DNA of 64,000 bases from contig CAJLPX010000006.1 of the NCBI GenBank assembly GCA_905208635.1, positions 21,002-85,001 of the forward strand, in the 5' to 3' direction. The DNA is from an uncultured Collinsella sp. Its GTDB lineage: Bacteria > Actinomycetota > Coriobacteriia > Coriobacteriales > Coriobacteriaceae. Under the pieces are notes generated by a model that saw only the letters and a list, made by a program, of their open reading frames with translations, was not told the DNA's origin and did no database searches. Made by a program: the position numbers and the translations under genes. Of the stretch, positions 25,783 to 33,703 are shown piece after piece (position 1 is the stretch's first letter; every line of letters begins with the position of its first letter).

Positions 25783-26487
25783 CTATCGGGTTGCCTGGGC
25801 AAGTTGCGCCAGGCTGCAGCCCTGCTGATAGATAAAAGTGAAGTATTGGGTGCAGGCACGGTAGGCATCAAACGTCGCAAGCGCCTGCTCGACATTTGCG
25901 TAGACCTTCCAGGCCCCAAAGACCTTGTAGTTCTCGCCGCGCTGGACGATAAACTCGTGCACGTCGTCGTAGGGATATCCAAGGAAGTAGCCTATTTCGT
26001 GCGGAAACTCGCAGGTGCAGTCTTTGCTGCAGCTAGCTTGATAGTCCAATGCGCATCGGGTTTTACCGCATGCGCATTCCGCGGCGTTATTGCTCGCGAG
26101 CGTGATGCGTGATGCCAAATGCACAAGGCATGTCGAAAGGTCTCCCGTGTCGTAGCCTTCCGAGGCGAGCGCCGTTTGGGCGCGAGGGTCTGCGAAATAG
26201 GTGGTGAGGCTTTTGGCTCGGTACACGTACACGAGCGCTCCGCAGGGCCGCCAGACCAAAACGCTCAGGTGGATGCCGAGCGGGTCAAGCTCGCTATTGC
26301 ACTGGGCGATAACGTCGAGCAGGCGTGCTCGGTGTTCTGCGATTGGCGCGGTCGCGCCCGAACCATCCTGATGGGCGTAGACGCCGGGATAGGTAAAGAG
26401 CGATGCCGGTTTGATGCCCGCGAGCGTGGGGGAGCAGTTGCGCACGACTGCTGCCTGAAACGTTGGGATGTCTATGGTTCGAGTCAC
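25783..26487 (-). CDS. DUF3793 family protein
   Basis: The 234-residue protein has the conserved features of DUF3793: GIHLSVLVWRPCGALVYVYR in the middle, then CTCEFPHEIGYFLGYPYDDV and YKVFGAWKVYAN. A Cys-rich segment (CACGKTRCALDYQASC) precedes. The family has no known activity but is often next to flavodoxin, as here (45-base gap), which suggests an electron-transfer or iron-related role by context. GTG 26487 follows AAGGAG. Confidence 0.88.
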   Translation of the reverse strand: MTRTIDIPTFQAAVVRNCSPTLAGIKPASLFTYPGVYAHQDGSGATAPIAEHRARLLDVIAQCNSELDPLGIHLSVLVWRPCGALVYVYRAKSLTTYFADPRAQTALASEGYDTGDLSTCLVHLASRITLASNNAAECACGKTRCALDYQASCSKDCTCEFPHEIGYFLGYPYDDVHEFIVQRGENYKVFGAWKVYANVEQALATFDAYRACTQYFTFIYQQGCSLAQLAQATR

Positions 26488-26616
26488 GGCGCTCCTTACC
26501 GATCTAAACTGTTAGCCAAGGAAAACTTATACACGAAAGTAAGCCTTGTTCAACTAAAAAGTTTGAAGAGGGAAACTAATTGATCGAACGGACATGATTT
26601 TGGGTTAAGATGGGGA

Positions 26617-26631
26617 CACCCCATGGGGGTA
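26617..26631 (+). promoter_or_regulatory. CsoR-type copper operator
   Basis: CACCCC-ATG-GGGGTA matches the CsoR half-site pattern TACCCC-N3-GGGGTA with one mismatch. It lies 30 bases before the start of a heavy-metal-binding protein gene and just after a possible -10 box (TTAAGA, 26605-26610). This suggests copper-dependent derepression. Confidence 0.6.
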
Positions 26632-26661
26632 TCTAGATAGAGCTACTTGAAAGGGGAACGC

Positions 26662-27045
26662 ATGAGTGATTTGCTCAACCCTGCGAATCTCATCGTGCTG
26701 GCCGTCATTGCCGTCGGCATGTTTTTTGGACTGCGTCGCATTGCCGCTTCGACACACGGGAAGAGTTGTTGCAGCGATGGTGCGAGCGGTAAGAAGGCCA
26801 AGAAGGTAGTGGTTGCGGATACCGATCCGTCCCACTACCCCTATAGCGATGAGTTGCTCATCGGCGGTATGAGCTGTGACGGCTGCGCTCAGAATGTGGC
26901 CAATGCCCTCAATGCGCTGAATGGTGTGTGGGCAACGGTAACGTACGCGGACCACACAGCGCGCGTGCGCTCCAAGCGGCCAATCGATCGCGGTGTCCTT
27001 GAGGCGGCCGTGAGAGATGCGGGCTACTACGTCATGACGCTGTAG
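26662..27045 (+). CDS. Membrane-anchored heavy-metal (HMA) domain protein, CopZ-like
   Basis: The 127-residue protein has one N-terminal transmembrane helix (about residues 8-25), a linker with SCC, and an HMA domain (about 60-125) with the metal loop GMSCDGCAQNV (CXXC). The fold matches copper chaperones and the N-terminal domains of CopA, but here it is tied to the membrane and no P-type ATPase is adjacent. A CsoR-like operator precedes it. ATG 26662 follows AAAGGGG. Confidence 0.88.
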   Translation: MSDLLNPANLIVLAVIAVGMFFGLRRIAASTHGKSCCSDGASGKKAKKVVVADTDPSHYPYSDELLIGGMSCDGCAQNVANALNALNGVWATVTYADHTARVRSKRPIDRGVLEAAVRDAGYYVMTL

Positions 27046-27071
27046 GCCTTGCCTTGGATGCGCGTCCTTGT

Positions 27072-27497
27072 CTAGGCTCGTCCGCGTAGTTCGATGTCTT
27101 GGATGTCGTCGAAGTCGATGGCGATGCCTCGGAGCTTGAGGAGCTTGAAGGCGGGGAGCGCCTCGTCGAGGATGCCGGTGCGGCTGCGATAGCCGTATGT
27201 ATCGTAATAGGTGACACGAACCAAGTCGCCACGTTTGAGACCCTCGAGTTTTTTAGAAAGCACGAGGGCTTTTTCTTCCGTGAGCTCACGTTTTGGCTCG
27301 ACGGTGATTTCCTGCTTGCGCACGAGTTCGTAGTATCCCGTGAGGGCGGCAAAGGGCATAAACTGTGCGGCGCGGTTGGCGCGCACGGCACCGTTGGCAG
27401 TGAGGTTGGGGTCGGCGGCGCGGCGTCTGCCCTCGGGGTCCGCCAGGCGCTCGAAGGCGGTCGGCGGGCGCACGGGCTGTTGTTTGGGTTTAGGCAC
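27072..27497 (-). CDS. YolD-like protein
   Basis: The 141-residue protein has the YolD signature AAQFMPFAALTGYYELVR (about residues 42-60) and a beta-rich C-terminal half (VRVTYYDTYGYRSRTG). YolD-like proteins are regularly encoded next to Y-family polymerases and are thought to act with them. The start is GTG 27497, 5 bases after GGAGG, overlapping the polymerase gene by 8 bases. Confidence 0.9.
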   Translation of the reverse strand: MPKPKQQPVRPPTAFERLADPEGRRRAADPNLTANGAVRANRAAQFMPFAALTGYYELVRKQEITVEPKRELTEEKALVLSKKLEGLKRGDLVRVTYYDTYGYRSRTGILDEALPAFKLLKLRGIAIDFDDIQDIELRGRA

Positions 27498-29016
27498 GGT
27501 GTCCTCCAACTTGTTCGTTGCGTTCGCGCGCGGTGGCGCCGGCAGTAAAGCTTAATCCCTTGACGAGCGCGTTCTTGCCGTACTTGCCTTTCACGGCCAG
27601 GACGGTGCGCGCCAGGTCGCGCTCGCGCTCATCGGCCTCGATATCGCTGAACAGATCGATGGTGGCAAATTCCTCGGGCATGAGGTTGCCAAATCCCAGG
27701 TTGATGCGCTTGACCGGTCGTTTGGGATCGACAGTCTGCGCCCAGAGCTCATCGAAATAGCCCATGATCTTCTTAAACGAATTGGTACGCTCGGGCAGCT
27801 TTCGCGAGGCGTTAGAGTGCGCAAAGAGTGCGGTATAGCCACCACGCGGTTTGCCGCCATGCTCTCCCACAAAGATGCCATCGATTGCCTGCGCTTCGCG
27901 CACCAGGCGACGCCGTTCGTCATCGCGCTGGACGGGCTTGGGCGCACGGGGCGCGAGCTCGGGGCCGGCGGTTGCGGTGGGTTCGATACTCGATGTGCTC
28001 GAGCGCAGGTGCCCGCATCCGTCCACATACTGCGCTGTACCGCTGGCGTCGAGGCGGCGTATGTCGGCGCGCTCGCTCGCATAACCCACAAAGAGCGAGA
28101 TGCTGTCGCAGACCACGTGCTTATCGACCAAGTCTAAAACGGCGTTGTCGACCATCTCGCGCAAGACGGTATAGGCCTGTTCGTAGGCATAACCCTTCGA
28201 GAGCACCTGTCCTGTGGTGGTCGAAGTTGCTTGCGGGCGATAGGCTTGGATATCGGCGATGGTTGTCGGCTCGCGCCCGAAGGCATGGTCGATGAGATAT
28301 TCGGCATTGACGCCGAGCTCGTCGTAAAGCAGGTTTTCGTCGAGCGCCGCGACGCCCATCAGATCGTAGACGCCGTATTTCTCGAGGCGGGCTGCCACGC
28401 CGGGACCGATGCCCCAGATATCGGTGATGGGACGATGGGGCCAGATCTCCTTGCGAAAGGTCTCGTCGTCGAGTATGCCGATGCGGCTGGGTACGTGCTT
28501 GGCGGTAATGTCGAGCGCTACCTTGGCCTGGAATAGGTTGGGGCCGATGCCGACCGTCGCCGTGATGCCGGTGCGCGCGAGGACCTCGTCGCGCAGCGTG
28601 CAGGCGAACCCTTCCGCATCTGTGTGATAGAGGTCCAGATAGGGCGTCACGTCGATAAAGCACTCATCGATGGAGTAGACGTGCACGTCCTGGGGGCTGA
28701 CGTATTCCAGATAGATACCGTAGATTTTCGCCGACACCTCCATGTAATGCTGCATGCGCGGTACGGCCGTGATGTAGTCGATGCCATCGGGAATTTCGAA
28801 CAGACGGCAGCGATTGTGTATCCCGAGGTCCTTCATAGCCTGTGTGATGGCGAGGCAGATGGTCGTGCGCCCGCGCGATTCGTCGGCAACGACCAGGCAC
28901 GTAGTGAGTGGGTCGAGTCCGCGGTCGACGCACTCGACACTGGCGTAAAACGTCTTAAGGTCGATGCAGATATAGGTGTGACGCTCGTGCCCCACGCGCC
29001 CTCCCATCAAACACAT
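27490..29016 (-). CDS. Y-family (UmuC/DinB-like) lesion-bypass DNA polymerase
   Basis: The 508-residue enzyme copies damaged DNA. Catalytic acids sit in ICIDLKTFYASVECVDRGLD and in YSIDECFIDVT. WGIGPGVAARLEKYGV is the helix-hairpin-helix. I chose ATG 29016 because a promoter (29039-29067) and LexA box (29025-29038) lie immediately upstream; the longer frame to 29067 would put both inside the gene. ATG 29007 is another option. The YolD gene follows in the same transcript. Induction by DNA damage is expected. Confidence 0.93.
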   Translation of the reverse strand: MCLMGGRVGHERHTYICIDLKTFYASVECVDRGLDPLTTCLVVADESRGRTTICLAITQAMKDLGIHNRCRLFEIPDGIDYITAVPRMQHYMEVSAKIYGIYLEYVSPQDVHVYSIDECFIDVTPYLDLYHTDAEGFACTLRDEVLARTGITATVGIGPNLFQAKVALDITAKHVPSRIGILDDETFRKEIWPHRPITDIWGIGPGVAARLEKYGVYDLMGVAALDENLLYDELGVNAEYLIDHAFGREPTTIADIQAYRPQATSTTTGQVLSKGYAYEQAYTVLREMVDNAVLDLVDKHVVCDSISLFVGYASERADIRRLDASGTAQYVDGCGHLRSSTSSIEPTATAGPELAPRAPKPVQRDDERRRLVREAQAIDGIFVGEHGGKPRGGYTALFAHSNASRKLPERTNSFKKIMGYFDELWAQTVDPKRPVKRINLGFGNLMPEEFATIDLFSDIEADERERDLARTVLAVKGKYGKNALVKGLSFTAGATARERNEQVGGHRA

Positions 29017-29024
29017 GTTCTTAT

Positions 29025-29038
29025 CGAATACCTGTTCG
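29025..29038 (-). promoter_or_regulatory. LexA (SOS) box of the polymerase operon
   Basis: On the minus strand CGAACAGGTATTCG matches the actinobacterial/Gram-positive LexA pattern CGAAC-N4-GTTCG at 13 of 14 positions. It overlaps the expected transcription start, directly after the -10 box. Confidence 0.85.
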
Positions 29039-29067
29039 ATAATACCTGCTCGACCGGACACCGTCAA
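29039..29067 (-). promoter_or_regulatory. Promoter of the polymerase operon
   Basis: On the minus strand TTGACG (29062-29067) and TATTAT (29039-29044) have an exact 17-base spacer. The LexA box follows immediately. Confidence 0.8.
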
Positions 29068-29089
29068 AACCTGCCCCTTTTTGGCAGGT
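29068..29089 (+). repeat. AAACCTGYCCCTTTTTGG motif, copy 1
   Basis: AAAACCTGCCCCTTTTTGG here recurs at 29801-29818 as AAACCTGTCCCTTTTTGG in the same orientation. The two copies bracket the gene at 29218-29742. ACCTGCC (29070-29076) and GGCAGGT (29083-29089) also form a small hairpin. Confidence 0.7.
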
Positions 29090-29217
29090 ATGGTCGTGCG
29101 GTTGCATCGGGTTTTTAACGCAGCTCTAAAGAGCGCGAAACAGCTCGGAAAACCTCGCTTCGTAGCATGAGCCTAACGATTGATACCGCCTATACGCACG
29201 GAAGGGTTGTGGGGATA

Positions 29218-29742
29218 ATGGTCAACTATGGGTTTGGTATGCCGACGCGCTTGGTTGCGGATGGGGATGTGGCTCGCTGGTGCGGGCGATTGGTTGCCCA
29301 CTATGGCGGCACCAAGGCACTGGTCGTGCTGGGAGGCGACAAGCACACGCGTGATGAGCTCGTTTCGGCGGCGCTGGGCTCGCTCGATCGCGCCCTGCTC
29401 GAGCGCGTGCTTTTCCGCTGCGGTTTGGTCGGGGGCGACGGGGGAGACGAGCTGATCGACGAAGCCGTGGCCTTGGCGACCGACGAAGGCGTGGACTTTG
29501 TCCTGGCGATCGGCGATGCCGATACGGCCGGCTTTGCGCGCGAGCTCGCCCGTCGTATGGAGGCGCTCGATGCCGGTGAGGACGGCTTTGTGCCTTATGG
29601 ATGCATCGTCTCCGAGGGAAAAGTGCCCGCCGTTGTGGGTGCCGGCGAGGTTCCCGTTTTCGCCATCATCGCGCCCGAACTGCTGGAGGGCATCGGGTCT
29701 CCTCTGCGTGAGTTACTCGGTAGCGTCTGCGCCGCGGCCTAA
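29218..29742 (+). CDS. Truncated iron-alcohol-dehydrogenase-like protein (N-terminal domain only)
   Basis: The 174-residue protein begins MVNYGFGMPTRLVADGDV and has ALVVLGGDKHTRDELV and DELIDEAVALATDEGVDFVLAIGDAD. These follow the NAD-binding N-terminal domain of iron-dependent alcohol dehydrogenases in order. The GGGS(V/P)ID cofactor motif is replaced by IGDADTAGF, and the whole metal-binding C-terminal domain is missing. It is probably non-catalytic or a remnant, yet the frame is intact with neighbour-like codon use. The start (ATG 29218, or 29167) is uncertain. Confidence 0.65.
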   Translation: MVNYGFGMPTRLVADGDVARWCGRLVAHYGGTKALVVLGGDKHTRDELVSAALGSLDRALLERVLFRCGLVGGDGGDELIDEAVALATDEGVDFVLAIGDADTAGFARELARRMEALDAGEDGFVPYGCIVSEGKVPAVVGAGEVPVFAIIAPELLEGIGSPLRELLGSVCAAA

Positions 29743-29752
29743 TATTTGCCAT

Positions 29753-29818
29753 AAAGGGATAGGTCATTTTTGATTGGTAAAGCGTTTGACCTGCCAAAAT
29801 AAACCTGTCCCTTTTTGG
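29753..29818 (+). repeat. Hairpin containing the AAACCTGYCCCTTTTTGG motif, copy 2
   Basis: AAAGGGATAGGT (29753-29764) pairs with ACCTGTCCCTTT (29803-29814) with one wobble, and the right arm ends in T5. An alternative inner pairing AGGTCA/TGACCT exists. It can end transcription of the preceding gene, and its right arm repeats the motif at 29068. Confidence 0.75.
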
Positions 29819-29941
29819 TCGGTTGCCGTTTGGGGGCCGATTGGCAACGCTCGCTGATTATAGTCTTGACCTGCGCTAGAATAGTGGCATCTGAATGTCC
29901 GGGCGCATGGAGGCGTGTGCCCGTATGCTGAGGAGGACTCT

Positions 29942-31636
29942 ATGGCAACTGTTGCCGCACCTATCGATGCTACGTCGACTGCCGCTTGGAAGGCGCTCGA
30001 GGCCCATCAGGAGAAGCTCGAGGCCGAGGGTATCGACCTCAAGGCCTGGTTCGCCGCCGATGCCGAGCGCGTGAACAAGCTGAGCTTTGACGCCGGTGAC
30101 CTGCACTTCGACCTGTCCAAGAACCTGGTGACCGATGAGACCGTCAAGCTGCTGTGCGATCTTGCCCGCGAGGTGAAGCTCGAGGAGCGCCGCGACGCCA
30201 TGTTCTCCGGCGAGCACATCAACACCACCGAGGACCGCGCCGTCCTGCATACCGCGCTGCGCCGTCCGGCAAGCGAGAAGGGCCAGCTTATCGTCGACGG
30301 CCAGGACGTCGTCGCCGACGTGCACGAGGTCCTCGATCGCATGTATGCCTTCGCCGAGCGCGTGCGCTCCGGTGAGTGGAAGGGCGTTACCGGCAAAAAG
30401 ATCGAGCACCTGGTGTCCATCGGCATCGGCGGCTCCGATCTGGGCCCGGTCATGGCTTACGAGGCCCTGCGTCCCTATGCCGACGCCGGTATCGATTGCC
30501 GCTATATCTCCAACATCGATCCCAACGACCAGGCCGAGAAGCTCAAGGGTCTGGATCCCGAGACCACGCTCGTGATTATCGTCTCCAAGACCTTCACCAC
30601 GCTCGAGACCCTCACCAACGCCCGCGAGGTCAAGACCTGGATGCTCGAGCAGCTCAAGGCTCAGGGCGCCATCGATGGCTCCGATGAGCAGAACGCCGAG
30701 GCCGTGGCAAAGCACTTCGTTGCCGTTTCCACCGCGCTCGAAAAGGTCGAGGCCTTCGGTATCGACCCCGCCAACGCCTTCGGTTTTTGGAACTGGGTCG
30801 GCGGCCGCTATTCCGTCGACTCCGCCGTGGGTCTGTCGCTGATCGTCGTGCTCGGCCCCGAGCGCTTCCAGCAGTTCCTCGAGGGCTTCCACGCCATCGA
30901 CGAGTACTTCTGCAACACGCCGCTCGAGAACAACGCCGTCGCGCTGATGGGTCTGCTCAACGTCTGGTACGTCAACTTCTTCGGTTCCAAGAGCCACGCC
31001 GTGCTGCCGTACTGCCAGTACCTGCATCGTTTCCCGGCCTACCTGCAGCAGCTCACCATGGAGTCCAACGGCAAGCATGTCCGCTGGGACGGCAGCGCCG
31101 TGACCTCCGACACCGGTGAGATCTTCTGGGGCGAGCCCGGCACCAACGGCCAGCACGCCTTCTACCAGCTGCTGCACCAGGGCACCGTGGTGGTTCCGGC
31201 CGATTTCATCGCCTTCGCCAATACCGCCAACCCTGCGACCGACAGCGGCCAGGACGTGCACGAGCTGTTCCTGGGCAACTTCCTGGCCCAGACCAAGGCA
31301 CTCGCCTTTGGCAAGACAGCCGACGAGGTTCGTGCCGAGGGCACGCCCGAACAGATCGTCCCGGCTCGTTGCTTTGAGGGCAACCGCCCGACGACCTCGA
31401 TCTTCGGTGACACGCTGACCCCGTTCGCGCTTGGCGAGCTCATCGCCCTGTACGAGCACATTACGTTTGTCGAGGGCACGGTCTGGGGCATCGACTCCTA
31501 CGACCAGTGGGGCGTCGAGCTGGGCAAGCAGCTTGCCAAGCAGATCACCCCGGCCTTCCACGACGACGCCGCCAAGGCCGAGCAGGACGCTTCGACCCAG
31601 GCGCTCATCGAGTTCTATCGCGCTCATCGCAAGTAG
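29942..31636 (+). CDS. pgi: Glucose-6-phosphate isomerase
   Basis: The 564-residue enzyme interconverts glucose 6-phosphate and fructose 6-phosphate in glycolysis. Signatures include VSIGIGGSDLGPVMAYEAL, the active-site VSKTFTTLET, FGFWNWVGGRYS and the C-terminal IDSYDQWGVELGKQLA. Length fits the large bacterial form. ATG 29942 follows GAGGAGGAC by 5 bases. It stands alone, ended by a strong terminator. Confidence 0.98.
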   Translation: MATVAAPIDATSTAAWKALEAHQEKLEAEGIDLKAWFAADAERVNKLSFDAGDLHFDLSKNLVTDETVKLLCDLAREVKLEERRDAMFSGEHINTTEDRAVLHTALRRPASEKGQLIVDGQDVVADVHEVLDRMYAFAERVRSGEWKGVTGKKIEHLVSIGIGGSDLGPVMAYEALRPYADAGIDCRYISNIDPNDQAEKLKGLDPETTLVIIVSKTFTTLETLTNAREVKTWMLEQLKAQGAIDGSDEQNAEAVAKHFVAVSTALEKVEAFGIDPANAFGFWNWVGGRYSVDSAVGLSLIVVLGPERFQQFLEGFHAIDEYFCNTPLENNAVALMGLLNVWYVNFFGSKSHAVLPYCQYLHRFPAYLQQLTMESNGKHVRWDGSAVTSDTGEIFWGEPGTNGQHAFYQLLHQGTVVVPADFIAFANTANPATDSGQDVHELFLGNFLAQTKALAFGKTADEVRAEGTPEQIVPARCFEGNRPTTSIFGDTLTPFALGELIALYEHITFVEGTVWGIDSYDQWGVELGKQLAKQITPAFHDDAAKAEQDASTQALIEFYRAHRK

Positions 31637-31665
31637 TCTTTACGGCTGAGTTGGCTTATGGCTGA

Positions 31666-31703
31666 AAGGGGCCCGTATCCGTTGGGATACGGGCCCCTTG
31701 CTA
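31666..31703 (+). terminator. Terminator after pgi
   Basis: AAGGGGCCCGTATCC (31666-31680) is perfectly complementary to 31685-31699 across a 4-base loop. The T-tract is weak (TTGCTATTT), but the stem is very stable. Confidence 0.85.
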
Positions 31704-31872
31704 TTTGGATAGGATGGAATGTATCGGGAGGCGCCTCGACGGGCATCGCAATCGTCGAAGGCGCGCCGTTCATGTTTGGGACAATATGACATTTTTCCCG
31801 TTGCAAACAGCGCCGCCGTGGGTGTTCTGTATGATGGCTCAGACAAGGTTGTTCAATGACAGGGAGGCATAT

Positions 31873-32715
31873 ATGGCAATCAAAGCTATCGCAATGGATA
31901 TCGACGGTACGCTCACCAACGACCAAAAGGTCATCAGCCCGCGTACGCGCGAGAAGCTGCTCGCGACGCAGGAGTCGGGCATTAAGCTCATCTTGGCTTC
32001 GGGCCGTCCCGCATGGGGGTTGCACGCCTTGGCGCAGGAGCTCGACCTTCAAAACCATGACGGTCTGCTAGTTGCCTTTAATGGCGCGCATGTGGTCGAC
32101 GCTCAGACCGATGAGGTCCTTTTTGACCAGGCCATGCCGGCTGACGAGCTGCACCGTCTGATTGATCATCTGCGCAATTTCGACGTGATCCCTATGATTT
32201 CGCTCGGTCGCGATTTGCACGTCGAGGACTCGTACCATTGCATGATCACGCTGCCTGACGGCTCGCAGAAAAACATCGTCAAATACGAGCGCGATGCCTG
32301 CGACCTTAAGATCCGCGAGGTCGAGAGCTTGCATGAGGTCGTGGACACTTATCCCGTAGACAAGCTGCTGACGGCAGGCAACCCGGCCTACCTGCAAGCG
32401 CATTACGAGGAGATGTATGCGCCCTTTAAGCAGACGCTTTCGGGCATGTTTACGGCCGACTGGTACTTTGAGTACACGGCGCCCGGTATCGACAAGGCCC
32501 GTGCGCTTGAGGGTGCCCTGCTCAAGCTCGGCATCGATGCCAGCGAGGTCGTCTCGTTTGGCGACGGCCAGAACGACAAGTCCATGATTGAGTGGGCCGG
32601 CACCGGTGTTGCCATGGGCAACGCCGTCGATGAGGTTAAGGCAGTTGCCCAGATGGTAACCGCCAATAACAACGAAGACGGTATTGCAGTGGCGCTGGAT
32701 AAGCTGCTGGGTTAG
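31873..32715 (+). CDS. Cof-type HAD phosphatase (HAD-IIB)
   Basis: The 280-residue enzyme shows MDIDGTLTNDQKVIS (nucleophile), ILASGRPAWG, the cap domain, and VVSFGDGQNDKSMIEWAG with the metal acids. Such enzymes dephosphorylate sugar phosphates or cofactor precursors; the substrate cannot be told. ATG 31873 follows AGGGAGGCAT. It is a distant paralogue of the protein at 9095-9892. Confidence 0.92.
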   Translation: MAIKAIAMDIDGTLTNDQKVISPRTREKLLATQESGIKLILASGRPAWGLHALAQELDLQNHDGLLVAFNGAHVVDAQTDEVLFDQAMPADELHRLIDHLRNFDVIPMISLGRDLHVEDSYHCMITLPDGSQKNIVKYERDACDLKIREVESLHEVVDTYPVDKLLTAGNPAYLQAHYEEMYAPFKQTLSGMFTADWYFEYTAPGIDKARALEGALLKLGIDASEVVSFGDGQNDKSMIEWAGTGVAMGNAVDEVKAVAQMVTANNNEDGIAVALDKLLG

Positions 32716-32738
32716 AATCGCCGATTAATGCATGGTTT

Positions 32739-32764
32739 GGGCGCCTGCTTGCGGGCGCCCTTTT
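32739..32764 (+). terminator. Terminator between two HAD genes
   Basis: GGGCGCC (32739-32745) pairs with GGCGCCC (32754-32760), followed by TTTTG. It overlaps the leader of the next gene, which starts 16 bases later. Confidence 0.8.
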
Positions 32765-32779
32765 GTTAGGGAGGGTGCC

Positions 32780-33439
32780 GTGTCCGCATTTCCGTTCGAC
32801 GCCGTTATCTTTGACATGGACGGTGTCATTGTCGATACCGAGTATTACTACCTGGGCGAGACTGCCGCGTTTGCCAAGGAGCTTGGGCTTAACCTGACTC
32901 AAGAGGAGTTGAATGGGCAAGTCGGTACCTCGCATCAGTTCTTCCTGCATATGCTGGTCGATTGGTTTGAGCGCGCCGGTAAGGGGCATTTCACTGGCGA
33001 GGAAGCGTTGGCCCGTTGGGACGAGTGGGCGCATAAGCGTCCGCGCGACTATCAGGCTTTGATTAACCCAGGCGCCGTGGATACGATTCGAGAGCTGCCG
33101 CGCCGTGGCGTTCGCGTGGCGCTTGCCAGCTCGTCTCCCATGGATAGCATCGAGGAAGTGCTCAACGCGTGCGGGCTGTCGGATGCCTTTGAGTATGTGG
33201 TGAGCGGCGAGCAGTTTAAGGAGAGTAAGCCCGAGCCCGACATCTACCTGCATGCGCTGGACCTGCTGGGGCTGCCCGCGAATCGCTGCTGCTGCGTTGA
33301 GGATTCGGTGCCTGGCATCACTGCCGGCAAGCGAGCCGGCCTGACAGTCATTGCCAAGCGCGAGGAGCGCTTTGGCTTTAGCCAGGATGCCGCGGACAAG
33401 ATTATCGACCAGCTGCCCGAGCTGCTTGAGCTTTCTTAG
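32780..33439 (+). CDS. HAD-IA phosphatase / beta-phosphoglucomutase-like
   Basis: The 219-residue protein has FDMDGVIVDTEYYY with the two Asp of phosphatases and mutases, a helical cap, VALASSSPMDSIEEVL, and CCCVEDSVPGITAGKRAGL. The pattern GVIVDTE and the Ser-rich motif II fit the beta-phosphoglucomutase/phosphatase group. GTG 32780 follows AGGGAGG. Confidence 0.9.
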   Translation: MSAFPFDAVIFDMDGVIVDTEYYYLGETAAFAKELGLNLTQEELNGQVGTSHQFFLHMLVDWFERAGKGHFTGEEALARWDEWAHKRPRDYQALINPGAVDTIRELPRRGVRVALASSSPMDSIEEVLNACGLSDAFEYVVSGEQFKESKPEPDIYLHALDLLGLPANRCCCVEDSVPGITAGKRAGLTVIAKREERFGFSQDAADKIIDQLPELLELS

Positions 33440-33468
33440 GGGGTCTGTTGGAGGCTCTTTAGGGGTTC

Positions 33469-33698
33469 GTGGACAAAAAATGCCAAATATGAGTACTGTC
33501 ACTAATTTAGTAACAGGGAAATTATGCTTTTAAGGCCCTGGTTGAGCGCCTGGGGGCGATTATAACCTGTTAAATATGGCTTTAGCCATGCTAAAACGCC
33601 TTGATAATGAACAGCTGTACATTATCAAGGCGTTCTTTTGTCACAATATAATGCTACTAGCTTTGCAGCAGTACTCATATTTGGCGTTTTTTGCCCAC
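33469..33698. repeat. 230-bp inverted-repeat element between convergent genes
   Basis: The 30-base ends (33469-33498 and 33669-33698) are inverted repeats matching at 28 of 30 positions; each end contains an A6/T6 run. Inside, a perfect 13-bp hairpin CGCCTTGATAATG (33597-33609 with 33620-33632) is followed by TTCTTTTG, and TAACAGG/CCTGTTA form a further pair. The layout resembles a non-coding miniature mobile element or a large two-way terminator. It is much more AT-rich than the flanking genes and encodes no likely protein. Confidence 0.85.
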
Positions 33699-33703
33699 CG
33701 GGG

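Noticed and set aside
26520..26580. DtxR/IdeR-type iron box between the DUF3793 and HMA genes
   Set aside because: The segment AAGTAAGCCTTGTTCAACTA has only scattered matches to the 19-bp iron-box palindrome.
33469..33698. Insertion sequence
   Set aside because: The 30-bp inverted ends look transposon-like, but there is no transposase frame, so only a non-coding miniature element can be claimed.
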